This document shows, in pieces, positions 33,859-43,121 of a stretch of 64,000 nucleotides of DNA. Position 1 is the first letter of the stretch. Each line of letters begins with the position of its first letter. The notes beneath the pieces were generated by a model. The model worked only from the letters and a program-made list of their open reading frames with translations, searched no databases and was not told the origin of the DNA. A program made the position numbers and the translations under genes. Source of the DNA: Bathymodiolus thermophilus thioautotrophic gill symbiont (GTDB lineage: Bacteria; Pseudomonadota; Gammaproteobacteria; PS1; Pseudothioglobaceae); NCBI RefSeq assembly GCF_003711265.1, contig NZ_CP024634.1:372001-436000 (forward strand), read 5' to 3'.

Positions 33859-34635
33859 ATGACAACTAAAATTAATACAGTTAATGTAGAGTCTGCGGAG
33901 TGTAGTCAATGTACAATTAGGTCGCGTACTTTATTTGGTGCAGTTGGTGAGGATAAAATTCGTATAACGCAGAAATATCGTGACAAACATCATTTTTTTT
34001 CTGCAGACGATATTCTGCACCTTGAGCAGCAAAAAATCGATTATTCCTTTATTCTGCGCTCAGGTTGCTTGATGTTGTATAACGATTTAGAAGATGGCTC
34101 TCGACAAATTTTGCAAATTGCATTACCGGGTGATTTTGTTGGTTTTAGTCGTAATTATAAAGGCGAATTGCCGTATTCTATTAAAGCAGTAACCGATGTT
34201 GGAATTTGTTTATTTTCAGACAAAAGTATGCAAAAAATGATTAGCGAACAGCCGGAAATTGCTAAAAAACTGATTGATTTGCAATCGGGTAAATTGATTG
34301 TGTGCCAACAACATCTTTTGAATTTAGGCAAAAAAACTGCCGCTGAAAGTTTGGCATATTTGATTATGGAACTACATGCTCGTATTAAAGTGCAAGCACC
34401 GGAAATGTTTAACGATGAGGAAAATGAAGCCTTTTTCCCATTAAATCAAGAGGGCATAGGTGATATTTTAGGACTAACCAAGGTGCATATTAATCGTGTG
34501 ATGACCAGTTTTAGAAAGCAGGGTCTTATCGTTTTTAGTTATAAAAAACTCAAACTACTTGATGAAGAGAAGTTATCTGAGATTGGGAAATTTGACATCA
34601 GCCAAGTGCAAGAGCCATTCTGTCATTTTAATTAG
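33859..34635 (+). CDS. Crp/FNR-family transcriptional regulator
   Basis: About 258 residues from ATG 33859; a GTG at 33814 would add 15 residues but has no family support. A cyclic-nucleotide-binding-like beta barrel occupies about 40-150 (FILRSGCLMLYNDLEDGSRQ, LPGDFVGFSR) and a Crp-type helix-turn-helix about 205-240 (EGIGDILGLTKVHINRVMTS). The N-terminus has Cys15-x2-Cys18 (ECSQCTIRSR), but the third Cys of the canonical FNR iron-sulfur motif is absent at the usual spacing. Whether it senses oxygen through a cluster is uncertain. Its place just upstream of ccoNOQP suggests it controls microaerobic respiration. Confidence 0.88.
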   Translation: MTTKINTVNVESAECSQCTIRSRTLFGAVGEDKIRITQKYRDKHHFFSADDILHLEQQKIDYSFILRSGCLMLYNDLEDGSRQILQIALPGDFVGFSRNYKGELPYSIKAVTDVGICLFSDKSMQKMISEQPEIAKKLIDLQSGKLIVCQQHLLNLGKKTAAESLAYLIMELHARIKVQAPEMFNDEENEAFFPLNQEGIGDILGLTKVHINRVMTSFRKQGLIVFSYKKLKLLDEEKLSEIGKFDISQVQEPFCHFN

Positions 34636-34637
34636 TA

Positions 34638-34800
34638 GAGACCTTTGTATAAATATAAATAATCATCAAGCATTCACTTTTACCAACTTGAATATTTCTT
34701 AAAACTGGTCTGTTATTCTTGTCAGGGAAAGGTTTGAAGAAATTATCAACTTGGCAAAAATTGAATTTTTCCAATCCCTTACCACTCATACAAAGGTTTT
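34638..34800. repeat. Family A foldback element (A4), diverged
   Basis: It begins GAGACCTTTGTATAAATATA two bases after the FNR-type stop codon and ends CATACAAAGGTTTT, with the right terminus decayed. Possible target duplication TAGTA/TAGTG has one mismatch. The rest of the 265-bp gap holds a TATAAT (34849-34854) likely to be the -10 of the cco operon; no clear -35 and no FNR box were found. Confidence 0.8.
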
Positions 34801-34899
34801 TAGTGTTAAAAAACAACATAAGTTATTTTTATTTTGTAAATTTGTTAGTATAATATCCGACTGAATAATTAATTCAATTACAAAAATTAAGGTTAATTT

Positions 34900-35469
34900 A
34901 TGATTAAAGCAAGTATCGAGCGTTTAGCACAGTCTAGCTATTCACCTGCCAAATTATTTTTTGGTTTTTCCATTTGGCTGATCCTTATTCCGCCTATTAG
35001 TGCCTTTTTTGGCATGTATTATTATGGCTGGTCGATGGGTATAGCGGATCCGATTCGTCTGAGTTTAACACAATCACTTATTATTTCTATTTTTTACTTT
35101 TTAATGCTTGTTGTTGGCTTTTTTGCTACGGCATTGACTATTAAATGGATGTCCTCTGTATATGCACCTAAGGCTACCTTAAAAGATGCTTTTGCTGTGG
35201 TTACTGTGATTACAACACCCATTATGTTAGCTGGCGTGGTGCATTTGTATCCCTCTATTTTATTTCATGTTATTGCACTCTCCCCGATTTTTGCATTGAG
35301 TGGATATTTGTTATTTGCCTCTATTCCAATTTTATTAAAAACGGATTACGATCGAGGTATTTTTATGGGTTGTTCGTTGTTTGGTTTTATATCAACTGCT
35401 GGCATTTCTTTGTTAGGCATTAGTGCCATTGCTTGGGTTCACGGTATTGGCCCCAATTTAGGAGTTTAA
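34900..35469 (+). CDS. Yip1-like membrane protein upstream of ccoN
   Basis: 189 residues with five hydrophobic segments (for example SLIISIFYFLMLVVGFFATA and SPIFALSGYLLFASIPIL) and short loops. The start MIKASIERLAQSSYSPAKLF resembles Yip1/DUF1282 proteins of proteobacteria, a family of unknown role. It is 4 nt upstream of ccoN and probably co-transcribed with the oxidase genes. Confidence 0.75.
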   Translation: MIKASIERLAQSSYSPAKLFFGFSIWLILIPPISAFFGMYYYGWSMGIADPIRLSLTQSLIISIFYFLMLVVGFFATALTIKWMSSVYAPKATLKDAFAVVTVITTPIMLAGVVHLYPSILFHVIALSPIFALSGYLLFASIPILLKTDYDRGIFMGCSLFGFISTAGISLLGISAIAWVHGIGPNLGV

Positions 35470-35473
35470 TTTT

Positions 35474-36913
35474 ATGAATAAAGATCTTTATTACACGGAT
35501 TCTGCAACGATATTTTTAATATTTTGCACGATGATTTGGGCGATTGTTGGGATGAGTGCGGGTGCTTATTTGGCATCTGAATTAGTGATGCCATGGCTTA
35601 ATTTCGATATTGCAGAAATTTCTTTCGGGCGTCTCCGTCCCTTTCATACTAATGCCGTTATTTTTGGTTTTGGTGGTTCAGCATTAATTGCAACTGCATT
35701 TTATAGTGTACAACGCACTTGCCATGTGCGTCTTTTTTCACCAAAGTTGGCATGGATTGTAGCAATTGGCTGGCAGATTGGTGTAGCAGTTGGTGTAGCA
35801 AGTTTGCTAATGGGTTATACCAGTACCAAGGAATATGCTGAGTTTGAATGGCCAATTGATATTGCAGTGGCCATTGTTTGGGTAAGTTTTGGTGTTGTGT
35901 TCTTTGGTACACTTGCTACTAGAAAAATTCGCCCAATTTATGTTTCTAATTGGTTTTATGGTGCATTAATTATTGTAGTAGCGATGTTGCATATTGTTAA
36001 TAATTTGGCAATACCTTATAGTTGGACTCAGGCGTATCCAGTTTATGAGGGTGCACAAGATGCGATTGTGCAGTGGTGGTATGGACATAATGCGGTTGGC
36101 TTTTTCTTGACAGCAGGGTTCTTAGGTATGTTTTATTACACATTACCGAAACAAGCAGACAAACCTGTTTGGAGTTATCGTCTTTCAGTGATCGCTTTTT
36201 GGGCGTTCATTTATACTTATATTTGGGTGGGTCCTCATCACTTACATTACACTTCTATTCCCGATTGGCTAATGACTGTGGCAATGGTAATGAGTATTAT
36301 TCTAATCTTACCTTCTTGGGCAACGATGTTGAATGCAGTCATGACTATGAGTGGTGCTTGGGAGAAGTTACGCACCGATCCAGGCATGAAGTTTTTGGTA
36401 GTATCAATGATTTTTTATGCTTTAGCCACTTTTGAAGGTCCAATGTTGGCAATTAAAAGTGTGAATGTTATTAGTCATTACACCGATTGGACAGTAGGGC
36501 ATGTGCATTCAGGTGCATTAGGCTGGAATGCTTTTGTTACTTTTGGCACACTTTATTTCTTGGTGCCAAAATTAGTGGGTGCATCTGAGTTGTATAGTAA
36601 GCGTTTGGTAAATATACATTTTTGGTTGGCATTAATGGGTGTTCTAACTTATATTATTGCATTGTGGGCATCAGGTGTGGCACAAGGCGTTATGAACTTG
36701 TCAATTAATGATTATGGACAACTGAATTATAGTTTTATTGATATTGTTGTTGTGACTATTCCTTATCACTGGATGCGTTTAATAGGTGGATTAATGTTCT
36801 TATTTGGTGCGTTATTGATGACTTATAACTTATATCGAACTTATGCTGCGAGTAAGCATAACTTACCAGTCTTGGTGAAAATACCAAAAGTTCATCCAGG
36901 CAACGAAATTTAG
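35474..36913 (+). CDS. ccoN: cbb3-type cytochrome c oxidase subunit I
   Basis: A 479-residue heme-copper oxidase catalytic subunit with about 12 membrane helices. Haem and copper ligand regions are visible: FGRLRPFHTNAVIFGF, WYGHNAVGFFLTAGF with the active-site His and adjacent Tyr, WVGPHHLHYTSIP, and WTVGHVHSGALGWNAF. It reduces oxygen with high affinity and pumps protons. It is first of ccoNOQP. Confidence 0.97.
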   Translation: MNKDLYYTDSATIFLIFCTMIWAIVGMSAGAYLASELVMPWLNFDIAEISFGRLRPFHTNAVIFGFGGSALIATAFYSVQRTCHVRLFSPKLAWIVAIGWQIGVAVGVASLLMGYTSTKEYAEFEWPIDIAVAIVWVSFGVVFFGTLATRKIRPIYVSNWFYGALIIVVAMLHIVNNLAIPYSWTQAYPVYEGAQDAIVQWWYGHNAVGFFLTAGFLGMFYYTLPKQADKPVWSYRLSVIAFWAFIYTYIWVGPHHLHYTSIPDWLMTVAMVMSIILILPSWATMLNAVMTMSGAWEKLRTDPGMKFLVVSMIFYALATFEGPMLAIKSVNVISHYTDWTVGHVHSGALGWNAFVTFGTLYFLVPKLVGASELYSKRLVNIHFWLALMGVLTYIIALWASGVAQGVMNLSINDYGQLNYSFIDIVVVTIPYHWMRLIGGLMFLFGALLMTYNLYRTYAASKHNLPVLVKIPKVHPGNEI

Positions 36914-36923
36914 GAGAGTTTAA

Positions 36924-37526
36924 ATGTTAAAACTACATAGAACTATTGAAAGTAATTCAGCGTTATTAATATTTGGCATTTTAATCGTCTCTTCGATTGG
37001 CGGTTTTGTGCAAATCGTGCCGAATTTATTTGACGAATCTTTGCATAAAGGCACAGAGAATGTAAAACCTTATTCTGCTCTGCAATTAACAGGTAGAGAT
37101 ATTTATATTCGTGAAGGTTGTGTGGGTTGTCATACTCAGCAAGTTCGACCTTTGGTGGCGGAAGTAATGCGCTATGGCGAGGTTTCATCGTCTGGAGAAC
37201 ATATTTATGATCGCCCGTTTTTGTGGGGTTCAAAACGCACAGGGCCTGACTTGGCAAGATTGGGTGGAAAGTATAGTGATAAATGGCATGAAATGCATTT
37301 AAACAATCCGCGTGCAGTAGTGCCTCAATCTATTATGCCTGCTTACCCTTGGTTAACTAAAAATAAAGTTGACTCAAAGGACATTGTTGCTAAGTTGGAA
37401 TTGCTTAAATGGTATGGGCATCCTTATACTGATGAAGAAATTAAACAGGCAGAGCAAGCCATTAACGGAAAAACAGAGTTGGAGGCAATCATTGCCTACT
37501 TACAAGTGTTGGGGACTTTTCGCTAA
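36924..37526 (+). CDS. ccoO: cbb3-type cytochrome c oxidase subunit II (monohaem)
   Basis: 200 residues: an N-terminal membrane anchor (LLIFGILIVSSIGGFVQIVP) and a periplasmic c-type cytochrome domain with haem-binding GCVGCHTQQVRP. A distal Met ligand is probably in QSIMPAYPWL. It passes electrons to CcoN. The stop codon overlaps the ccoQ start (TAATG). Confidence 0.97.
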   Translation: MLKLHRTIESNSALLIFGILIVSSIGGFVQIVPNLFDESLHKGTENVKPYSALQLTGRDIYIREGCVGCHTQQVRPLVAEVMRYGEVSSSGEHIYDRPFLWGSKRTGPDLARLGGKYSDKWHEMHLNNPRAVVPQSIMPAYPWLTKNKVDSKDIVAKLELLKWYGHPYTDEEIKQAEQAINGKTELEAIIAYLQVLGTFR

Positions 37527-37681
37527 TGTGGCAGTTTATTTTAATTGGCGATATGATAGCCATGGGATTTATGATTGCCTTAGTTGCTTGGATGTCAATG
37601 AAACAAAGCAAGGAAGCGCAAGATTATTGTATGAATATTCCATTATTTGATGAAGAAATTGTAGGAGACAAACATGGCTGA
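37526..37681 (+). CDS. ccoQ: cbb3-type cytochrome oxidase small subunit
   Basis: A 51-residue single-span protein (MWQFILIGDMIAMGFMIALV, then a basic/polar tail). Its ATG shares a base with the ccoO stop, and its stop TGA lies 8 nt inside ccoP, the standard position for CcoQ/FixQ. The small subunit stabilises the oxidase complex. Short length makes it easy to overlook. Confidence 0.85.
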   Translation: MWQFILIGDMIAMGFMIALVAWMSMKQSKEAQDYCMNIPLFDEEIVGDKHG

Positions 37682-38552
37682 TTTACCTTTATTATGGCAA
37701 ATTGTAGTAACTGGACTTATTATTTTAGGGTTAGTATATTTATTAACATTGGGTATCAGTATCTATTTTAGTAAAGAGTCAGATGTTCATGATGTGACCT
37801 GGGATGGCAACTTAGAAGAAGGTTCTAATCCAGCGCCAGCATGGTGGTTTTGGCTGGGCATTAGTTCGGCAATTTTTGCAATTTTTTATATGATTTTTTA
37901 CCCAAGTTTTGGTAATTATAAAGGTTTGTTTGAAATGGATAATGCGCAGCGTTACATTGAAAGCAAGGCGAATATTACACATGATTACTATAAGGAACTT
38001 GAAGGTTTAGAGCAATCAGACACAGTAACTTTGCAGTTTAATGCTGATGCAATGAAACTTGCGAGCAATATTTTTGCACAAAATTGTGCCGCTTGCCATA
38101 ATAAAGATGGCGTAGGACAGGCAAATTTCCCTAATTTAACAGATGATGATTGGATTTGGGGTGGAGAACTTGAGCAAATCACTCAGACCATTACTAATGG
38201 CAGAAAGGCAACAATGCCAGCTTGGGGTTCAGTACTGGGCAAGGAGGGAGTTGAAAATGTTGCAAAGTATGTTAAAAGCGTTGCTGATAATGTTTATGAC
38301 GAGAAAAAGCATGGGGCTGGAAAAGCCAAATATCGTCAGTTTTGTATTGCCTGTCACGGCATGAGTTTAAAAGGCAATCCAATTTTTGGTGCACCCAACC
38401 TTGGTGATAGTGTTTGGATTTATGGTGGTGATTTAGAAACAATCAAGCAATCAATTGCTTCTGGTAGGCAAGGCGTAATGCCAGCACATAAAGATAGACT
38501 TACACCATTACAAATAAAATTATTAGCCGCTTGGTTGAAGCGTAATAATTAA
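37674..38552 (+). CDS. ccoP: cbb3-type cytochrome c oxidase subunit III (dihaem)
   Basis: 292 residues: two N-terminal membrane helices (including WWFWLGISSAIFAIFYMIFY) and two cytochrome c domains with haem-binding NCAACHNKDG and FCIACHGMS. The ATMPAWG and GVMPAHKD segments carry likely axial Met residues. The family fusion to DUF4405-like N-terminus is normal. It completes the ccoNOQP set. No ccoG, ccoH, ccoI or ccoS is in the window. Confidence 0.97.
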   Translation: MADLPLLWQIVVTGLIILGLVYLLTLGISIYFSKESDVHDVTWDGNLEEGSNPAPAWWFWLGISSAIFAIFYMIFYPSFGNYKGLFEMDNAQRYIESKANITHDYYKELEGLEQSDTVTLQFNADAMKLASNIFAQNCAACHNKDGVGQANFPNLTDDDWIWGGELEQITQTITNGRKATMPAWGSVLGKEGVENVAKYVKSVADNVYDEKKHGAGKAKYRQFCIACHGMSLKGNPIFGAPNLGDSVWIYGGDLETIKQSIASGRQGVMPAHKDRLTPLQIKLLAAWLKRNN

Positions 38553-38561
38553 GCCCAAGGT

Positions 38562-38769
38562 GAGGCCTCTGTATAAATATGAATAATCGTCAAGCATCCG
38601 CTTGGCAATTTTTCTAGTGCTATCCAGGATAAGCCTCGCCGTAGGGAGTGGTTTATAGCCGCCCTCGCTAGAACAAGGTTTAAAGAAATTGCTAATTGGG
38701 TTAGCGTTACATAGCAACCCCTCTAGGAAGGAAAATTTTGCTAATCATTTATACTTATGCAAAAGTCTC
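38562..38769. repeat. Family A foldback element, long variant (A5)
   Basis: Ends GAGGCCTCTGTATAAATATG and ACTTATGCAAAAGTCTC, about 208 bp. The centre carries an extra insert (GATAAGCCTCGCCGTAGGGA and following) not found in the 162-bp form. It begins 10 bp after ccoP and lies between convergent ccoP and the hemerythrin gene, where a terminator would be expected. Confidence 0.8.
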
Positions 38770-38799
38770 GGAATAAATAATTGCCGATGCTTTTTAGCG

Positions 38800-39198
38800 T
38801 TATTGATTTTTGACAATAGGGTGGACGGGTATTTCATTTAAGTTGTCTGTAGATATTTTCTTAAACAACACTCTGTCTTCAAATCTAGTGTGCGTTTTGA
38901 GCAATTCTCCAAATTCTAATAGATTGCCTGCATTAATGTGTTTTGCTAAGTTTAATAAGCATTTGTGTTCGTCGATTATTCGCTGACAATCTTGTTGATT
39001 ATGTTGTTTGAGCAAAGGCAGAATATGTTGCTCTTCAAAAACAAAATGGCTTAAAAGATCTCGTTCAAAGGTTTCTATGATCAATTGACATATTGTAGTT
39101 TCGTTGCCTAACTTTTTTGCATTAATTGCTTTGTTGGCCAGTGATAACGACAAGTGATGTTCTTTTGTTAAGGTTATTAGTTGCTTAGGCGTTTGCAT
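38800..39198 (-). CDS. Hemerythrin-domain protein
   Basis: A 132-residue four-helix-bundle protein with hemerythrin-like iron ligands: KEHHLSLSLANK, SHFVFEEQHILPLL and RIIDEHKCLLNLA, then KTHTRFEDRVLF. Such proteins bind oxygen, NO or serve in iron-sulfur repair. It is 5 nt downstream of an NnrS gene, so an NO-related or microaerobic role is plausible, close to the cbb3 oxidase. Confidence 0.9.
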   Translation of the reverse strand: MQTPKQLITLTKEHHLSLSLANKAINAKKLGNETTICQLIIETFERDLLSHFVFEEQHILPLLKQHNQQDCQRIIDEHKCLLNLAKHINAGNLLEFGELLKTHTRFEDRVLFKKISTDNLNEIPVHPIVKNQ

Positions 39199-39203
39199 TT
39201 TTG

Positions 39204-40379
39204 TTATCCAAACAAGCCATCAATTCTTTTTTGAAAAAACATTTTTCCATATATAAAGACAAACATAGTGAAGGCAACAATCCACAATAATTGAGAAATG
39301 ATGATAAATTGAGGGTAATACTCACCCCAAAATAAGACAGCAATCACTCTAAATACAAACACCAAGACCAACATGGTGAAAATAACACCCAATGCTTTCG
39401 GTGGTGAGAAGACATTTCTGCCTGTATGTCCCAGACTGACTCTGCTCATCATGCTGAGTGTTATAAGCCCAATAGCAATAGCAAAACTGTGTGTTGCCGT
39501 ATTTTGTGGCAGCGTGATAAAATGGTCAATAATAGTTAATAAAAATGCAAAGTTTATCATGCCATAAGCGACATACAAGCCCCAAATCAACGATTTTTCC
39601 CAAATCTCATGATGATACCAATAGAACATTCTAATACTGTGAATGATCAATAATAACAGCGCACTAATTAGCGTTATCTGTGTTTTAAAAAAGAGGTTGT
39701 CAATGGCAAAAACAACAAATAAAACCAGACTGCCAAGGTCTAAGAATTTAGAATTTTTTAATTGAATATCAGCAGACACAGCATTTTCAATAAAAAATGG
39801 AATCAATCTGCGTATCATCATCAAAATAAGCGCAACCACCGTATAAAAAGCAAGGTAAATACCCAGATACTGCCCATTGTCCATATAACCCAAAGCACCA
39901 AGATAAAACATAATGTTAGCAATAAAAAAAATCAATAATTTAAAAACGATGGGCAAGTTTTGCCAGTTTTTGGCTTTAACAATAGGCAGAGCTATAAACA
40001 ACAAAGAAAAGAATAGGAATGCCAAGTCAGTAATCAGTTGATAGAAAATATAATCATGCCCCATTACAGATAGCATTCTAGCCATTAGCCATACCACACC
40101 TAAAAACAACAATGGATAGCCATTAATGGTTTTAAGCTTCGTCCAGTTTTGTGTTGCAGTTAATAAAAAACCTACAATAACAGCCATTGCATAGCCAAAA
40201 ATCATCTCGTGTGCATGCCAATAATAGACATTAAATTCAACATTAATTTGTTGGGTAAAAAACAACAACCAAGCCAGCATTAATAGCGACGATCCCAATC
40301 CAGCAGCAAAAAATAAAACCCTAAAGCCTGACCTTAAAAAAGCGGGCATTTTGCTTTTGTTTTCCCCTAGATTAATCAT
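39204..40379 (-). CDS. NnrS family membrane protein
   Basis: A 391-residue polytopic protein with about 12 hydrophobic segments. Family features: FRSGFRVLFFAAG-like start and VYYWHAHEMIFGYAMAVIVG, and SRVSLGHTGRN towards the C-terminus. NnrS is a haem- and copper-containing protein that protects against nitric oxide stress. It forms an operon with the hemerythrin gene downstream and a thioredoxin-fold protein upstream (25-nt gap). Confidence 0.92.
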   Translation of the reverse strand: MINLGENKSKMPAFLRSGFRVLFFAAGLGSSLLMLAWLLFFTQQINVEFNVYYWHAHEMIFGYAMAVIVGFLLTATQNWTKLKTINGYPLLFLGVVWLMARMLSVMGHDYIFYQLITDLAFLFFSLLFIALPIVKAKNWQNLPIVFKLLIFFIANIMFYLGALGYMDNGQYLGIYLAFYTVVALILMMIRRLIPFFIENAVSADIQLKNSKFLDLGSLVLFVVFAIDNLFFKTQITLISALLLLIIHSIRMFYWYHHEIWEKSLIWGLYVAYGMINFAFLLTIIDHFITLPQNTATHSFAIAIGLITLSMMSRVSLGHTGRNVFSPPKALGVIFTMLVLVFVFRVIAVLFWGEYYPQFIIISQLLWIVAFTMFVFIYGKMFFQKRIDGLFG

Positions 40380-40404
40380 ATTTTCCAGGTTAAGATATTG
40401 CGTT

Positions 40405-40956
40405 TTATCGCCATTTAATTGAGCAACCCATTGATGGAATTTGTTTTATCGGACCTTGTCCAGTGGTGGCAATTTGATACATTGCATCAAACAAGTCTCG
40501 TTTAACATCTGCGGAGGCAGACTCCTTGCGTGATGCATCTAATCGACCACGATATTGTAAGGCCAAGTCGGCATTATAACCAAAAAAATCAGGTGTGCAA
40601 ACTGCACCATAAGCTTGTGCCACTTCTTGCGTTTCATCAATCAAATAAGGGAATGGAAAATTCATTTCTTTGGCGATTTTTTGCATATTTTCAAAAGAAT
40701 CTGCCTCATATTCCACTGGGTCATTAGACATAATAGCCACTGCATTAAGCCCTAATGCTTGTAATGCTTTGGTGTCTCTAATAATACGCTTAACAATGGC
40801 TTTAACATACGGACAATGATTACAAATAAACATTATTAACAACCCGTTTTCCCCTGCGCAACTTGCTAAACTGTGTGTTTTCCCACTCACACCTTTAAGG
40901 CTAAAGTTAATCGCTGGTGCGTTAAAGTTACAGATTGGCGTTTCAGTGCTAACCAT
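40405..40956 (-). CDS. Thioredoxin-fold (peroxiredoxin-like) protein
   Basis: A 183-residue thioredoxin-family protein. The motif IMFICNHCPYVKAIVKRI holds a Cys-Pro active-site-like element without a second Cys at CxxC spacing. VAQAYGAVCTPDFFGYN carries another Cys at about residue 119, and IPSMGCSIKWR ends the protein. This belongs to the redoxin/AhpC-like group in which single-Cys peroxidase chemistry is possible. Cytoplasmic. It lies 14 nt after tcdA. Confidence 0.85.
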   Translation of the reverse strand: MVSTETPICNFNAPAINFSLKGVSGKTHSLASCAGENGLLIMFICNHCPYVKAIVKRIIRDTKALQALGLNAVAIMSNDPVEYEADSFENMQKIAKEMNFPFPYLIDETQEVAQAYGAVCTPDFFGYNADLALQYRGRLDASRKESASADVKRDLFDAMYQIATTGQGPIKQIPSMGCSIKWR

Positions 40957-40970
40957 GGTTATTCTCCTTT

Positions 40971-41708
40971 TTAAGAGTTGAGTAATGTTTGTATTATATG
41001 ACCTGCCATCATTAAACCAAAAATATTTGGCATATAAGAAATTGCACCATTGACTGCCCTAGGTCTGCCAGCAGGTGCGGTCTTGGTGGCAGTAACGGCT
41101 TGGTGTGGCAATGCCTTAATCGGCACTTCGGTAGAATGCACCACAGGAAATTTGAGCGTAGCATGAATGCGCCTAAGTTGTTTGCGCATTTCTCTTGCTA
41201 AGGCACAATTCTCGGTTTTATCCATTCGTGAAATTTTTACCTTAGTTGGGTCCAATCGTCCACCAGCACCCATACTGGAAATAATTGGTTTGCCAGATTG
41301 ATTACAACTGTCAATTAACACAGTTTTATAAGCAATAGAATCGATACAATCGGCAACAAAATCCACCTCTTGTTGAATAGCAATGGCTTGTGCCTTATCC
41401 CTATCAATAAATTCGTTGCGCTTAATAATGACAGTGTCAGGGTTAATGTCGTGTAATCTATCTGCCAAAACATCCACTTTATATTTGCCCAATGTTGAAT
41501 TCAGAGCAATTAATTGTCGATTAAGATCGGTGTTTTCTACGCTGTCAAAATCCACTAAAGTCAATGTCCCAATACCTGCACGACACAAAGATTCGGCACA
41601 AGCCCCACCCACGCCACCAAGCCCAACAATTAAAATATGCGACTCAGCCAAGCGTGCCAAACCTTGTTGACCAAGTAATATTTCTGTGCGTGCACAACTA
41701 CCACCCAT
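40971..41708 (-). CDS. tcdA: tRNA threonylcarbamoyladenosine dehydratase
   Basis: A 245-residue ThiF/E1-like ATPase (CsdL/YgdL). ATP-binding ILIVGLGGVGGACAESLCRAG at the N-terminus, VDFDSVENTDLNRQL, and SSMGAGGRLDPTKVKI. It cyclises t6A in tRNA to ct6A with ATP. It precedes the thioredoxin-fold gene and follows tatD by 2 nt. Confidence 0.94.
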   Translation of the reverse strand: MGGSCARTEILLGQQGLARLAESHILIVGLGGVGGACAESLCRAGIGTLTLVDFDSVENTDLNRQLIALNSTLGKYKVDVLADRLHDINPDTVIIKRNEFIDRDKAQAIAIQQEVDFVADCIDSIAYKTVLIDSCNQSGKPIISSMGAGGRLDPTKVKISRMDKTENCALAREMRKQLRRIHATLKFPVVHSTEVPIKALPHQAVTATKTAPAGRPRAVNGAISYMPNIFGLMMAGHIIQTLLNS

Positions 41709-41710
41709 TA

Positions 41711-42388
41711 TTATCTTTCCCCAAGTCCAAATAACTCAATGACATTATTATCACATTGTTCTATTAATCTTGCCACTGATATTTGTTTTAATTCAGCGCA
41801 ACATTGAGCAACAAGGGGTAAATCTTGTGGGTTGTCGTCATCTGTTTCAATTAACAGTGATGTGAGCGGTAGATTTTGCACAAGAGTGCGTAGGCGGGTA
41901 GAATTTTGGTTAATTATTTGCACGCCAAAGCCTAAATAAAATCCCATTTTTATCAAGGTGTTTGCCTGTTGTTCGCTGCCAGAGAATCCGTGAATTTCAC
42001 CCCTCACTTTAGGATATTTTTTTAGTAAGAAAATCACATCCTCAGTGGATTTAACCGCATGAATAATTACAGGCAAATGGTATTTTTGTGCCATTTCCAA
42101 TTGAGACACAAAGAAATGCAGTTGTTGTTTTTTGTTAATTTCCTTAATATAATCCAACCCACATTCGCCAATGGCAACAGGATTATTGCACTTAATTAAA
42201 TATTCCAAGTTATTTAAATCTTGTTGCTGATGGTGTTCCACCGTCCACGGGTGAATGCCCAGTGCAAAATAAGGATACATTTGCACATCTGTCCAATTTT
42301 GATTACCAATACTGGGTACAATAGCAATTGCATTTTCGGCAATACCGCTTACTTCGTCAAAATCAAGATGTGCATGTGAGTTAATCAT
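41711..42388 (-). CDS. TatD-family metal-dependent hydrolase
   Basis: A 225-residue, rather short TatD-type hydrolase. N-terminal metal site INSHAHLDFDEV, then AIGECGLDYIKEINKKQQ, PVIIHAVKSTEDVI, GEIHGFSGSEQQ and IETDDDNPQD match the TIM-barrel family. It probably acts as an exonuclease or D-aminoacyl-tRNA-deacylase-like hydrolase. The HFVSQLEMAQKY segment is family-typical. It is first in the tatD-tcdA-thioredoxin-nnrS-hemerythrin minus-strand run. Confidence 0.9.
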   Translation of the reverse strand: MINSHAHLDFDEVSGIAENAIAIVPSIGNQNWTDVQMYPYFALGIHPWTVEHHQQQDLNNLEYLIKCNNPVAIGECGLDYIKEINKKQQLHFFVSQLEMAQKYHLPVIIHAVKSTEDVIFLLKKYPKVRGEIHGFSGSEQQANTLIKMGFYLGFGVQIINQNSTRLRTLVQNLPLTSLLIETDDDNPQDLPLVAQCCAELKQISVARLIEQCDNNVIELFGLGER

Positions 42389-42458
42389 AATTCAATATGA
42401 TACTTTATGGGGCCGTTGCACAGTAAATAAAAAACCTTTCAGATTGGTCTTTTGACTT

Positions 42459-42471
42459 ATGCAAAGGTCTC
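42459..42471. repeat. Right-end remnant of a family A element (A6)
   Basis: ATGCAAAGGTCTC preceded by TT matches the family A right terminus. No matching left end is visible in the 275-bp gap between tatD and rplM. The same gap holds a TATAAT at about 42619 that may be the rplM -10 element. Confidence 0.5.
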
Positions 42472-42663
42472 GTAACAAGATAAACTGAAAAGATTGTACG
42501 GGGTAATAGTGCCTATATTAAAAGGTTTGCAAGGTTATTGCATCTAATCCAATACCCCTTTTGTCTTTATTTTTCAAAAATAGCATTAATATCGGTAGAT
42601 AATCAACATTCTGGTTCAAAAATGATTATAATAGTCCGATTATTTTGTATGAAGATGGATTTT

Positions 42664-43092
42664 ATGAAAACATTTAGCGCTAAGGCACATGAGGTAAAAA
42701 GAGACTGGTTATTGGTTGATGCCGATGGCAAAACATTGGGTCGTTTGGCAACAGCAGTCGCTTCTCGTCTTCGTGGCAAACACAAGGCTGAGTTTACACC
42801 GCATACGGATACAGGTGACTACATCGTTATTATTAACGCTGAAAAGGTAAAGGTAACTGGCAAGAAATTTGATGATAAAATGTATTATCATCATACGGGC
42901 TATGTTGGTAATTTAAAATCAATTGCATTCAAAGATTTACAGGCAAAGAAACCTGAAGAGATTATCAATAAGGCAGTGAGAGGTATGTTGCCAAAGGGTC
43001 CCTTAGGAAGAGATATGTTTAGAAAAATGAAAGTATTTGCAGGTGCTGAACATACGCATGGGGCGCAACAACCTCAGCTTTTAGAAATTTAA
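42664..43092 (+). CDS. rplM: 50S ribosomal protein L13
   Basis: A 142-residue L13. The start [20 protein letters not shown] at 42664 fits the family; the longer open frame from 42538 adds 42 unrelated residues. Motifs [40 protein letters not shown] and [19 protein letters not shown] are standard. Followed after 29 nt by rpsI, the usual pair. Confidence 0.97.
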   Translation: MKTFSAKAHEVKRDWLLVDADGKTLGRLATAVASRLRGKHKAEFTPHTDTGDYIVIINAEKVKVTGKKFDDKMYYHHTGYVGNLKSIAFKDLQAKKPEEIINKAVRGMLPKGPLGRDMFRKMKVFAGAEHTHGAQQPQLLEI

Positions 43093-43121
43093 TTTTAGAT
43101 ATTTAGGGTATAAAGAAAATT

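Noticed and set aside
34800..34899. FNR box (TTGAT-N4-ATCAA) upstream of the cco operon
   Set aside because: No palindrome with acceptable match was found; only a TATAAT remains as a promoter hint.
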